A stretch of 64,000 nt of DNA, from the IMG/VR virus record IMGVR_UViG_3300042509_001112, positions 1-64,000 of that record, one strand, 5' to 3'. The position numbers and the translations under genes were made by a program. Under the pieces are notes generated by a model, which worked only from the letters and a program-made list of their open reading frames with translations, made no database searches and was not told where the DNA came from. This document shows positions 40,656-48,340 of this stretch, piece after piece; the first letter of the stretch is position 1, and each line of letters starts with the position of its first letter. This stretch comes from a virus.

Positions 40656-40857
40656 AATTTTATTTATTAACTTGTTAATAATCTAGGCAGGGCACTATGC
40701 CCCGCAATATTTAGGGTGAGTGGGCTTAAAGGAGGAGGTCCTCCCACATATATTCTCAAAACAATTTTTAAAATTTTCTAAAAAATTTTCTAAAAAATTT
40801 TATTTTTTTAATTACATTTAGCTATTTATTGCTTAACATTCTTTAACAATAAATCAC
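40656..40857. repeat. Divergent region: GC hairpins and 12-bp AT repeats
   Basis: Two short perfect GC hairpins, GGGCA-CTA-TGCCC (40690-40702) and GGAGG-T-CCTCC (40734-40744), are followed by AAATTTTCTAAA repeated at 40771 and 40783 with a degenerate third unit at 40795. There is no ORF. Easily melted repeats beside GC stems at a point of gene divergence fit a replication origin or a regulatory hub. Confidence 0.5.
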
Positions 40858-40886
40858 TTGACTTTTTAATATTATGATATATATTG
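40858..40886 (+). promoter_or_regulatory. Rightward promoter for the structural block
   Basis: TTGACT (40858-40863), 16-nt spacer, TATATT (40880-40885) followed by G, which fits both a sigma-70 consensus and the Bacteroidota -33/-7 pattern (TTG and TAnnTTTG-like). It is oriented toward the first rightward gene, about 340 nt downstream. Confidence 0.65.
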
Positions 40887-40901
40887 TACACGTATCATAA
40901 T
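40871..40901. promoter_or_regulatory. 9-bp inverted repeat flanking the -10 box (operator candidate)
   Basis: ATTATGATA (40871-40879) and TATCATAAT (40893-40901) are perfect inverted repeats around TATATTGTACACG. The arms bracket the -10 and start region, where a dimeric repressor could block the polymerase. Confidence 0.55.
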
Positions 40902-41233
40902 TAGTAAGGTAATGGCTTACGAATTATACCAGTGAATACTAATAAGTAGGATCTTAGAAGTTGGATAGTAATCCGCAGCCTTGAGATAATAGGTAAACAT
41001 AGCAGATGAGGTTTCTCCAATAGGTACACAAGGACTTGAGTAAAGTAAGGTATGGCACTCTAGGGTAAAAAACAACAGTAGTAGAGATACTCCCCTAATG
41101 GTTATGATTGAGTGTGTAGGCTAAAAACGGATACTTGAAATAAAACTTAAGTCTGAATAATTTAAATTACTAGGGGTAAGTGTGTCTTATTCTGAAGTAG
41201 TATATAAGAGTATTAATATTCTAACTTAGGGAA
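40902..41233 (+). promoter_or_regulatory. Long untranslated leader of the structural operon
   Basis: About 332 nt after the operator candidate and before the first rightward ATG, with stop codons in all forward frames and no credible small gene. I see short stems such as GGAT/ATCC near 40960-40990 but no recognised riboswitch. A leader this long could carry RNA regulation or a processing site. Confidence 0.5.
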
Positions 41234-41617
41234 ATGAAAATAGAAATTAATAATACTCGTGATAAGATTATAGAGCAATACTATACTCTTGTTAATCCTT
41301 TATTAGGTAAGGATAAATTGGGTCCTGTTGAGATTAAAGTCTTGAGTAAAATGGCTTTAATATATAATACGTATCAACATCTAGGAGAAGAAGCTGCAAA
41401 TCTTCTATTATTCCATACACAAAGTAGAAAACAAATTAGAGAGGCTGTTGCTAAAGACTTACAAAGTGCTTTTAGTAGGAATAGTCATGAAGCTATTTTA
41501 TCTCGTCTTAGGAAGAAGAATTTAATTACTAAGAATAAGATATTATATTTACCTCCTATTAAGGATGGTAAGGTTAGTGTAGATATTAAACTTAATATTG
41601 TTAATGTAGATGAGTAA
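41234..41617 (+). CDS. Putative winged-helix protein, first rightward gene
   Basis: 127 residues, basic and helical, with EAILSRLRKKNLITKNKILY and a short beta hairpin (LYLPPIKDGKV) that resembles the recognition helix and wing of a winged-helix domain. As the first gene of the structural operon it could regulate its own leader or promoter. The ATG follows TTAGGGAA. The assignment is by pattern only. Confidence 0.5.
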   Translation: MKIEINNTRDKIIEQYYTLVNPLLGKDKLGPVEIKVLSKMALIYNTYQHLGEEAANLLLFHTQSRKQIREAVAKDLQSAFSRNSHEAILSRLRKKNLITKNKILYLPPIKDGKVSVDIKLNIVNVDE

Positions 41618-41858
41618 TAAGTTTATTGAGTCTATTATTAAGGAAGTAGCTGAAGAAGAAGGTTTACCTGAATATGTTGTAGAAGAAATCTACGATTCTC
41701 CTTTTAAGTTTATGAAAGAGAATACTAAAAGATTTGCTAGTTGGAAAATATACTTAGTAAATGGATTAGGTAAGTTTATGCCTTATAATACTATTCTTAA
41801 TAAGGTTAAGAATGGTGAGCATATTAATAATGTTAAAAAATTAGATTATGAAGAATAA
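41610..41858 (+). CDS. Small conserved-type structural-block protein
   Basis: 82 residues: IESIIKEVAEEEGLPEYVVE, then SPFKFMKENTKR and WKIYLVNGLGKFMPYN. Proteins with this FkFmkE and LGkF pattern sit upstream of terminase genes in several Bacteroidota phages; the function is not known. The acidic N-terminus could be a DNA-mimic or adaptor. It overlaps the preceding gene by 8 nt. Confidence 0.6.
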   Translation: MSNKFIESIIKEVAEEEGLPEYVVEEIYDSPFKFMKENTKRFASWKIYLVNGLGKFMPYNTILNKVKNGEHINNVKKLDYEE

Positions 41859-42273
41859 ATCAATTGATATTGATAAGCAAGATAATAAGTTAGTTATATC
41901 TGTTTATCCTAAGTTTTATAAAGATGAACAAGTAAATACCGTAACTCCTACTGTAATTACTTTAGATAGTAATAAGATTAAGGTTACTATGGATTTTGAT
42001 ATTAATATAACTAATAATGAGTACGATGAGATATTAGGTATAGATACTAAGAAAGATGAGAATTATCTTAATAAAGGTACTTGGATTAGTAAGAAACATT
42101 TTGTTACTAATATATCTAGTGTTGTAAATAGACTTGAGTTAGAAAATGATGAAGTTGATTTAGAATACGTAGTACAAATTACTACTTATGGTAATATAAT
42201 TAATATTAGAACTAAGAATGAAGAGATTCAAGATCAATTACTAACTTTATTAGAAGAGTGGTACAATGAGTAA
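41848..42273 (+). CDS. Hypothetical acidic beta-rich protein
   Basis: 141 residues, acidic, beta-strand rich (NKLVISVYPKFYKDE; VDLEYVVQITTYGNIINIR) with a helical end (QDQLLTLLEEWYNE). Not recognised. It overlaps both neighbours by 8-11 nt, within the small-gene run upstream of terminase. Confidence 0.6.
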   Translation: MKNKSIDIDKQDNKLVISVYPKFYKDEQVNTVTPTVITLDSNKIKVTMDFDINITNNEYDEILGIDTKKDENYLNKGTWISKKHFVTNISSVVNRLELENDEVDLEYVVQITTYGNIINIRTKNEEIQDQLLTLLEEWYNE

Positions 42274-42493
42274 ATACAGATATACAATAACTTTAGATAA
42301 TCCTGTAAGAGAAGAAGATGGTTATATTCATATTTATATAGATGATAGGTTAATAAGGATAGAAAGAGAAGCTCCTTTTGAATTTACTACTCCAGAACAA
42401 CTTTCTGATGATGAATTAAAAAGTAAATTAAATAAAATGAAACATAACTATACTGCAAAAGTTGGTTTAAATACATTATATAAAAATGAGTAA
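42266..42493 (+). CDS. Hypothetical small beta-rich protein
   Basis: 75 residues: TITLDNPVREEDGYIHIYID then DRLIRIEREAPFEFTTPEQL, and a short helix. Not recognised. Overlaps by 8 nt on each side suggest translational coupling in this run. Confidence 0.55.
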   Translation: MSKYRYTITLDNPVREEDGYIHIYIDDRLIRIEREAPFEFTTPEQLSDDELKSKLNKMKHNYTAKVGLNTLYKNE

Positions 42494-42779
42494 TTATACT
42501 GAAATAGTTGAAGGTTGGGGTAATTATATATTCCCTAATAAGAAGGTAGAATATATTGCTAAATCTAGAGCTTTAATATGTGCTGAATGTCCTTTAAATG
42601 TATTAGGAATTTGTAGTCCTTTAAAGAAAGGTAAAGTTGTTAAAGACTTTACTTATAAAAATAAACTAAGAAAAGAAGGAGATGAGTATGCTGGTTGTGG
42701 ATGTCCTATAGCTACTAAAACTAGAAGTTTAACAAGTAAATGTCCTTTAGGTAAATTCTTAGAAGAATCAATAGATTAA
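42486..42779 (+). CDS. Small zinc-binding Cys-rich protein
   Basis: 97 residues with Cys at 32, 35, 43, 71, 73 and 86. ICAECPLNVLGICSPLKKGK and CGCPIATKTRSLTSKCPLGK suggest one or two zinc knuckles. The pattern is seen in other Bacteroidota phages near terminase. It may be a small-terminase-like or DNA-binding accessory; no enzyme motif. It overlaps the previous gene by 8 nt and ends before a spacer with a TTATAAATAAAC box. Confidence 0.65.
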   Translation: MSNYTEIVEGWGNYIFPNKKVEYIAKSRALICAECPLNVLGICSPLKKGKVVKDFTYKNKLRKEGDEYAGCGCPIATKTRSLTSKCPLGKFLEESID

Positions 42780-42781
42780 TA

Positions 42782-42795
42782 AATTATAAATAAAC
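42782..42795 (+). promoter_or_regulatory. TTATAAATAAAC box, copy 1
   Basis: AATTATAAATAAAC ends 17 nt before the ATG of the GroES-like gene. Very similar boxes precede the scaffold-like gene and two further structural genes at nearly the same spacing. It could be a phage-specific promoter or a translation signal, in place of an obvious Shine-Dalgarno. Confidence 0.4.
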
Positions 42796-42812
42796 AATTA
42801 ATAAATTATAGA

Positions 42813-43151
42813 ATGGAAACAAAACAAAACGAGTTAAAAGGAATTACCCCATTAAATGGTACAGTTATCTTAGAAATGCCTACTAAAACTGCTAGTGGTA
42901 TTTTATTGAATACCGATGTTAATAAATATCAAGGTGTATTTAGAGTAGTAGCTGTAGCTGATGATGTTACTAGTATTAAAGTAGGTGACTATGTATTAGG
43001 AGCTGGTAGTGTTATGCCTTTAACTGTTAAACAAAATAATATTAAAACTGAGTATGCTCAAGTATATAAATCTGCTATCTATACTATTATAGATAAAGAT
43101 CTTGTAGAAGATGCGTACTTTGGTACTATTGAATCAGGTCATAATGATTAA
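42813..43151 (+). CDS. GroES-like co-chaperonin candidate
   Basis: 112 residues. ITPLNGTVILEMPTKTASGI (loop region), YQGVFRVVAVADD and VKVGDYVLGAG fit the GroES beta-barrel: PLxxxVxxE, a mobile loop, GxVxAVG and VGDxVL. Phages such as T4 encode their own GroES-like protein to fold a large capsid protein; the capsid gene is about 10 kb downstream. The mobile loop is short and lacks a clear GGIML-type triad, so this is a candidate, not proof. Confidence 0.5.
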   Translation: METKQNELKGITPLNGTVILEMPTKTASGILLNTDVNKYQGVFRVVAVADDVTSIKVGDYVLGAGSVMPLTVKQNNIKTEYAQVYKSAIYTIIDKDLVEDAYFGTIESGHND

Positions 43152-43153
43152 TT

Positions 43154-43675
43154 ATGAGAATATTCCAACAAAAGGATAATAATATAATTGTTTCTCCAGA
43201 GATACTAACTATACCAGAGTTTAGTGCTATTTGGAAAGCAGATAAAACTAAAGATAAGGTAGAGGCTTTCAAAGCCTTTACCTATATCTATCATACAGTA
43301 GATTATAACTCTCCTTATAGTAACTATCCTAAAGATAAAAAGGATGACTCTATTAAGCAAGATATGCTTGGTGATCCTCAATATAAAATAAGTGATAAAG
43401 TTACTAACGCATTAGCTAAGTATAAACAGTTACAAGAAACTCCTTTACAAAGGTTAATGCAAGCTGCTAAGAATAAAATAGATGATATAGCAACTTATTT
43501 AGAAACTACTAGTGTTGATGATGAATCAATTAAGTTAGTGTTAGAGGTATATAAAAATATATCAACTGCTGTAAGTAATTTTGATAAGCTACAACAAGCT
43601 GTTGAAAAAGAAGTAGAAAAACAAACTAGCAGAAACCGTGGTGATATACAAGTTAATAGTGAATATAATGAATAA
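43154..43675 (+). CDS. Structural-block protein of unknown role
   Basis: 173 residues, helical. SPEILTIPEFSAIWKADKTK and FKAFTYIYHTVDYNSPYSNY are distinctive; I believe this block is conserved upstream of the terminase in crAss-like phages, where it has no assigned function. The C-terminal half is long helices (VLEVYKNISTAVSNFDKLQQ, AVEKEVEKQ). It starts 2 nt after the previous stop. Confidence 0.65.
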   Translation: MRIFQQKDNNIIVSPEILTIPEFSAIWKADKTKDKVEAFKAFTYIYHTVDYNSPYSNYPKDKKDDSIKQDMLGDPQYKISDKVTNALAKYKQLQETPLQRLMQAAKNKIDDIATYLETTSVDDESIKLVLEVYKNISTAVSNFDKLQQAVEKEVEKQTSRNRGDIQVNSEYNE

Positions 43676-43748
43676 GCTTAAACGTAAATTTAAGCGAGTT
43701 AAGCGAGTTAAGCAAACTAAACATTTTGAATCTGAATACGGATGTTAA
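43668..43748 (+). CDS. 26-residue basic peptide frame bridging to terminase
   Basis: An ATG at 43668 opens a 26-codon frame, MNKLKRKFKRVKRVKQTKHF followed by ESEYGC and TAA. It overlaps the stop of the preceding gene by 8 nt and the terminase ATG by 7 nt, so it neatly bridges the two. It is strongly basic and contains a 9-bp tandem repeat (gcgagttaa). It could be a small DNA- or RNA-binding peptide or simply a translational coupler. Confidence 0.35.
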   Translation: MNKLKRKFKRVKRVKQTKHFESEYGC

Positions 43749-45736
43749 TAGGAACTAATCAATTTCTTGAAACTAGACAATTCTTTGAAAAGCATGATAT
43801 GTATACTAAGGCTTTACCTGGTACTTATCAGTATAAAGAGTTTTGGGATGAACAAGTAAATAGATGTTTAAATGGATATCAAATAGGTAATCTATGGATA
43901 CCTGGTCCATACTACTTCTATTTAAACTTCTTTCCAATCTTAGGTAAGGATCCTGTTACTGGTAGAAAGAAAAAGATATTTCCTAAGTTTACTGATGTGG
44001 ATTTAGAATATTTTCTTATATTAGAAGAAGCTAGGAAACAAAAGAAAGGTGTTATTATGACTAAACCTAGACGTACAGGTTTCTCTTATAAGAATGCTGC
44101 TGTAGTAGTCCATGAATATAACTTCTATAAAGATGCTAAATGTGTTATTGGAGCTTATGAAAAGAAGCTATCTGAGAATACAATGAATATGGCTTTAGAA
44201 GGATTAAACTTTCTTAATAAGAGTACAGTGTGGTTTAAACCACGTAATCCTGATACTAAAGAACATGTTATGGCTAGACATCAAAAAGTAGTTGATGGTG
44301 TACCACAATGGGCTGGTTATAATTCAGAGATTAGACGTTTAACATTTCAAGATAATCCCTTCTCCTCAATTGGTTTAAGTGCTAACATATTCCTATTTGA
44401 AGAAGCTGGTCTATTTGCTAATATTAAGGAGTCTTATAATATATCTGAACCTACTTGGAAAGATGGTGATGATATGATTGGATTACCTATCTTATTTGGT
44501 ACAGCTGGTGATATGGATAAAGGCTCTTTACAGTTCTCTGAGATGTTTTATAATCCTGAGAAGTTTAATCTATTAGCTTTTGATAATATTTGGGATAAAG
44601 AAAAGACTGGTACTAAATGTGGTTGGTTCTTACCTGCTAGTAAACAAAGGTTTGGTAACTATCCTGATCCTAATAACAATAATAAGGTAACTCCTATGGT
44701 AGATGAAGATGGTAACTCTAATCAAAAGTTAGCTACCTTATCTATTCTAAAGTATAGAGAGAGTAAGAAAGGTGATATGAAAGCTTTTAGAGATAGTATT
44801 ACCCAGTACCCTCTTACTACCATGGAAGCATTCCTAGTTAAAGGTAATAATATCTTTCCTACTGATTTAGCTCAAGATAGATTAGCCGAGTTAGAATCTA
44901 ATAAGATAATTACTGATTCTTATTGGTCAGCTGATTTAAAACAAACTGAAACTGGTGTAGAATTTAAATTAACTGATAAATTACCTATATCAAAGTTTCC
45001 TTTACAAGCTGATGATGATAAAGAAGGTTGTATACAAATCTTTGAACAACCCTATACTGATAAACCTGTACATGGTATGTATATTGCTGGTATTGACCCT
45101 TATGATGATGATCAGTCTAGTACTGATTCATTAGGTAGTATATTTATTATGCATTCCTTAACAAGTAGAATAGTAGCTGAATATACAGGTAGACCACAGA
45201 CTGCTAAAGAGTTTTTTGAGATTTGTAGGAAGCTAATGGTATATTATAATGCTGTTGGTAACTATGAAAACAATAAAAAAGGTCTATTTGCTTACTTTGA
45301 GCAAAGAAATTGCTTACATTTACTCTGTAATACACCTAAAATACTTAAAGATCAACAAATTATTACCATTATAAGGGATTCTGGTAACACTAGTAAGGGT
45401 ACTAATGCCTCTAAAGAGGTAAATAAGTACGCTAGACAGCTAATTAGAAGCTATATGCTTGATCAAGCTTACAATAAAGAGGGTGGAATTACAAATACAC
45501 ACACAATTCCTAGTATTCCTCTATTAAAAGAGATAATTTATTGGAATGAAAATGGTAATTTTGATAGAGTTAGTAGTTTAGGTATGCTTTTAATACTTAA
45601 AGAAGATAGAATTAAACTAATTGTTGAAGAAGAGGAGGAAGAAGAGGATAAATTTAGATCTTTTTTTAATAGATATACCAATACAAACAATAGCTATATA
45701 CCCAGTGGAATAACTTTTGGACATGAATACCGATAA
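43742..45736 (+). CDS. terL: Terminase large subunit
   Basis: 664 residues, the DNA-packaging motor. TKPRRTGFSYK (107-117) is a Walker-A-like nucleotide-binding loop, IFLFEEAGLF (Walker B, about 216-225) carries the catalytic Glu, and MYIAGIDPYDDD (D452) begins the RNase-H-like nuclease domain, with later FAYFEQRN supplying further metal ligands. The first 100 residues (LWIPGPYYFYLNFFPI) match the crAss-like and large-phage N-terminus. An acidic EEEEEED run near the C-terminus is unusual. It would cut concatemers and drive DNA through the portal encoded next. Confidence 0.92.
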   Translation: MLIGTNQFLETRQFFEKHDMYTKALPGTYQYKEFWDEQVNRCLNGYQIGNLWIPGPYYFYLNFFPILGKDPVTGRKKKIFPKFTDVDLEYFLILEEARKQKKGVIMTKPRRTGFSYKNAAVVVHEYNFYKDAKCVIGAYEKKLSENTMNMALEGLNFLNKSTVWFKPRNPDTKEHVMARHQKVVDGVPQWAGYNSEIRRLTFQDNPFSSIGLSANIFLFEEAGLFANIKESYNISEPTWKDGDDMIGLPILFGTAGDMDKGSLQFSEMFYNPEKFNLLAFDNIWDKEKTGTKCGWFLPASKQRFGNYPDPNNNNKVTPMVDEDGNSNQKLATLSILKYRESKKGDMKAFRDSITQYPLTTMEAFLVKGNNIFPTDLAQDRLAELESNKIITDSYWSADLKQTETGVEFKLTDKLPISKFPLQADDDKEGCIQIFEQPYTDKPVHGMYIAGIDPYDDDQSSTDSLGSIFIMHSLTSRIVAEYTGRPQTAKEFFEICRKLMVYYNAVGNYENNKKGLFAYFEQRNCLHLLCNTPKILKDQQIITIIRDSGNTSKGTNASKEVNKYARQLIRSYMLDQAYNKEGGITNTHTIPSIPLLKEIIYWNENGNFDRVSSLGMLLILKEDRIKLIVEEEEEEEDKFRSFFNRYTNTNNSYIPSGITFGHEYR

Positions 45737-45768
45737 TTATATATAAGTAATACATTACAATTTTTCAT

Positions 45769-48339
45769 ATGAACAAATTCAACTTAAATATTACTTTTCC
45801 TAACCAGAAACTACCAGAATCATCTAAAAATGAGGAATGGCGTAAGCAAAATGTAGATGCTGCTGAAACTTTGATATTGAATCAAAACCAATATACAAGA
45901 AATTCTAGGTATTCTAAGCTGGTTAACTACGATTTATATGCAGGTAAGCTCCATCCTAGTGATATGGAACTTATTATGAATCCTTTGGGGTTAAAAGATG
46001 TACATTTTCCTGCAAGACCTTTAAATCACTCTATTATTAATCCTTATATTAAGACTTTAATAGGTGAGGAAATTAAAAGAAGGTTTGATTACCATCTTAA
46101 AGTTAATAATGAAGATGCTATTAGTGAAAAAGAGAAAGCTCAAATACAATCTTATCAACAATTAATTGAGCAAATATTACTTGAAGGTTTAGAACAACCT
46201 CAAGAGCAAACTGAGGAAGCTAAAGCTGCTTTTGAAGCTGAAGTTGAGAAAAGACTTAGACAAAAGAAACAATACATGACCTATGAGTGGCAAGATGTTA
46301 GAGAAATTGCTGGTACTAGGTTATTAAAATATTATACACAAAAGAATAACTTACCTGATGCCTTTATGAGAGGGTTTGAGGATAGTTTAATTTGTGCTGA
46401 AGAAATCTATAGAATAGATGTAGAGAACAACGAACCTGTTGTTTACAAATGTAATCCTCTTAATACTTATTTTTTACTACCTCCTAACTCTAATAAAGTA
46501 GAGGACTGTGATATTATTATTGAGGAGGATTATGTACCTGTTAGTAAGATTATAGATGATTATTATGAATACCTTAAACCATCTGAAATTGATTGGTTAG
46601 GTGAACGTACTATGTATAAAGCTAAAGGTACTTATGGTGGACCTGTTAACTATGAGTTACAAGATCCTACCTTTGCAATACCATTTGGTTTTACTAATAG
46701 TATTAATATTAATCAAGTAAATGTATCTGCTAATAGTTATCTTGCATTTGATTCACAAAACAATGTAAGACGTGTTAAAGTTGTATGGAGAAGTCTTAAG
46801 AAAGTAGGTGTATTATCTTATATAGATGAGTTAGGACAACCTCAAGAAACTTATGTACCTGAAACATATAAGGTAAACAAAGAAGCTGGAGAATCAGTTA
46901 AATGGATTTGGATTGGTGAGTGGTGGGAAGGTACTAAACTTGCTAATGATATCTATATTAAGATGCAACCTAGACCAATCCAGTTTAGAACTTTAAATAA
47001 CTTATCTAAATGTGCTAGCGGATATGTTGGTACTATTTACAAAACTAATAGTTCTCAACCTCAATCTCTATTAGACATTATGAAGTCTTATCAATACTTA
47101 TATAATGTTATTTATCATAGAACCCAATTAGCTTTTGCTAAGAATATTGGTAAGGTAGCTAACTTAGATTTAGCTAAAATGCCTGCTGGATGGGAACCTG
47201 ATAAGTGGTTATACTATATGAGAGAGATGGGATTAGCTGTAACTGATAGTTTTAATGAAGCTAAAAAAGGTGCTGCTACTGGTAAGTTAGCTGGTAATAT
47301 GTCTAGTAATCAAGCTGTGTTAGATTTGGATATGGGTAACTATATTCAACAACATATTGAGATGCTACAATATATTAAAACTGAACTTGATTTAGTAACT
47401 GGTATTACTCCACAAAGACGTGGACAATATACTTCATCTGATCAAGGATTAGGTGTAACACAAGAAAATAAGTTAGCTAGTTCTAATATTACTGAATGGT
47501 ATTATAAGATCCATGATAACACTAAAGTTAGGGTATTATCCCACTTACTAGAAACAGCTAAATACTGTTTACGTAATGGTAATAAGAATATCCAATATAT
47601 AGAAGATGATTATACTACTAAAATATATCAAGTTGATGGAGAGCTTGTAAATGAATCAGAATACGATTTATTTATTAGAGATGCTGTAGAGGATGGACAA
47701 GCTATTGAAATGTTACGTAGAGCTACAGAAATAGGTTTACAAACTGGTCAGGTTAATATTATCCAATTGATGGATATCTATAGTAATCAATCATTAGCTT
47801 CTATTAGAAGAAAGATTGAGAGATCTGTAGCTGAAGCACAAGAGCAAGCTCAACAAGCTCAAGAAATGCAATTACAACAGCAAAAGGCTATTGAAGATCA
47901 AAAAGCTCAAATTGAAATGGAAAAGCTTAGACTTAAGCAATATGAAATTGATCAAAACAATCAGACTAAGATTGCTATTGCTGAGATGCAAGCTTATGCT
48001 ATGGATGAAGGATCTTCTCCAGAGTTAATTGATAGGACTGCAGAATATGCATTTAAACAACAAGAAATATCTCAAAAAGCATTTAATGAGCAAGAAAAGC
48101 TTAGACATGCTAAAGAAGTAAAAGATAAAGAACTTGATCTTAAGCGTAGAGAACTTGATGAAAGGATGAAGATTGAGAATAAGAAACTAGAGCAAATTGA
48201 AGTACAAAATAAAAACCAAGAGTACTTAAAAGAGCTTGATGTTAAGATGAAGAAAGAAGAACTTAACGCTAAGAAAGAGATTGAAAAAATAAAACTACAA
48301 GCAGCTAAATCTAAAGCTAGATCTTCAACTAAAAAGTAA
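45769..48339 (+). CDS. Portal protein
   Basis: 856 residues, the expected gene after terminase. Segments such as YDLYAGKLHPSDMELIMNPL, IINPYIKTLIGEEIKRRFDY, WRSLKKVGVLSYIDELGQPQ and LDLVTGITPQRRGQY are typical for crAss-like portals. The C-terminal about 150 residues are a long Gln/Lys/Glu coiled coil (AEAQEQAQQAQEMQLQQQKA and onward), which may form the internal barrel or contact core proteins. Twelve copies would form the entry for DNA and attach connector proteins. Confidence 0.87.
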   Translation: MNKFNLNITFPNQKLPESSKNEEWRKQNVDAAETLILNQNQYTRNSRYSKLVNYDLYAGKLHPSDMELIMNPLGLKDVHFPARPLNHSIINPYIKTLIGEEIKRRFDYHLKVNNEDAISEKEKAQIQSYQQLIEQILLEGLEQPQEQTEEAKAAFEAEVEKRLRQKKQYMTYEWQDVREIAGTRLLKYYTQKNNLPDAFMRGFEDSLICAEEIYRIDVENNEPVVYKCNPLNTYFLLPPNSNKVEDCDIIIEEDYVPVSKIIDDYYEYLKPSEIDWLGERTMYKAKGTYGGPVNYELQDPTFAIPFGFTNSININQVNVSANSYLAFDSQNNVRRVKVVWRSLKKVGVLSYIDELGQPQETYVPETYKVNKEAGESVKWIWIGEWWEGTKLANDIYIKMQPRPIQFRTLNNLSKCASGYVGTIYKTNSSQPQSLLDIMKSYQYLYNVIYHRTQLAFAKNIGKVANLDLAKMPAGWEPDKWLYYMREMGLAVTDSFNEAKKGAATGKLAGNMSSNQAVLDLDMGNYIQQHIEMLQYIKTELDLVTGITPQRRGQYTSSDQGLGVTQENKLASSNITEWYYKIHDNTKVRVLSHLLETAKYCLRNGNKNIQYIEDDYTTKIYQVDGELVNESEYDLFIRDAVEDGQAIEMLRRATEIGLQTGQVNIIQLMDIYSNQSLASIRRKIERSVAEAQEQAQQAQEMQLQQQKAIEDQKAQIEMEKLRLKQYEIDQNNQTKIAIAEMQAYAMDEGSSPELIDRTAEYAFKQQEISQKAFNEQEKLRHAKEVKDKELDLKRRELDERMKIENKKLEQIEVQNKNQEYLKELDVKMKKEELNAKKEIEKIKLQAAKSKARSSTKK

Positions 48340-48340
48340 T

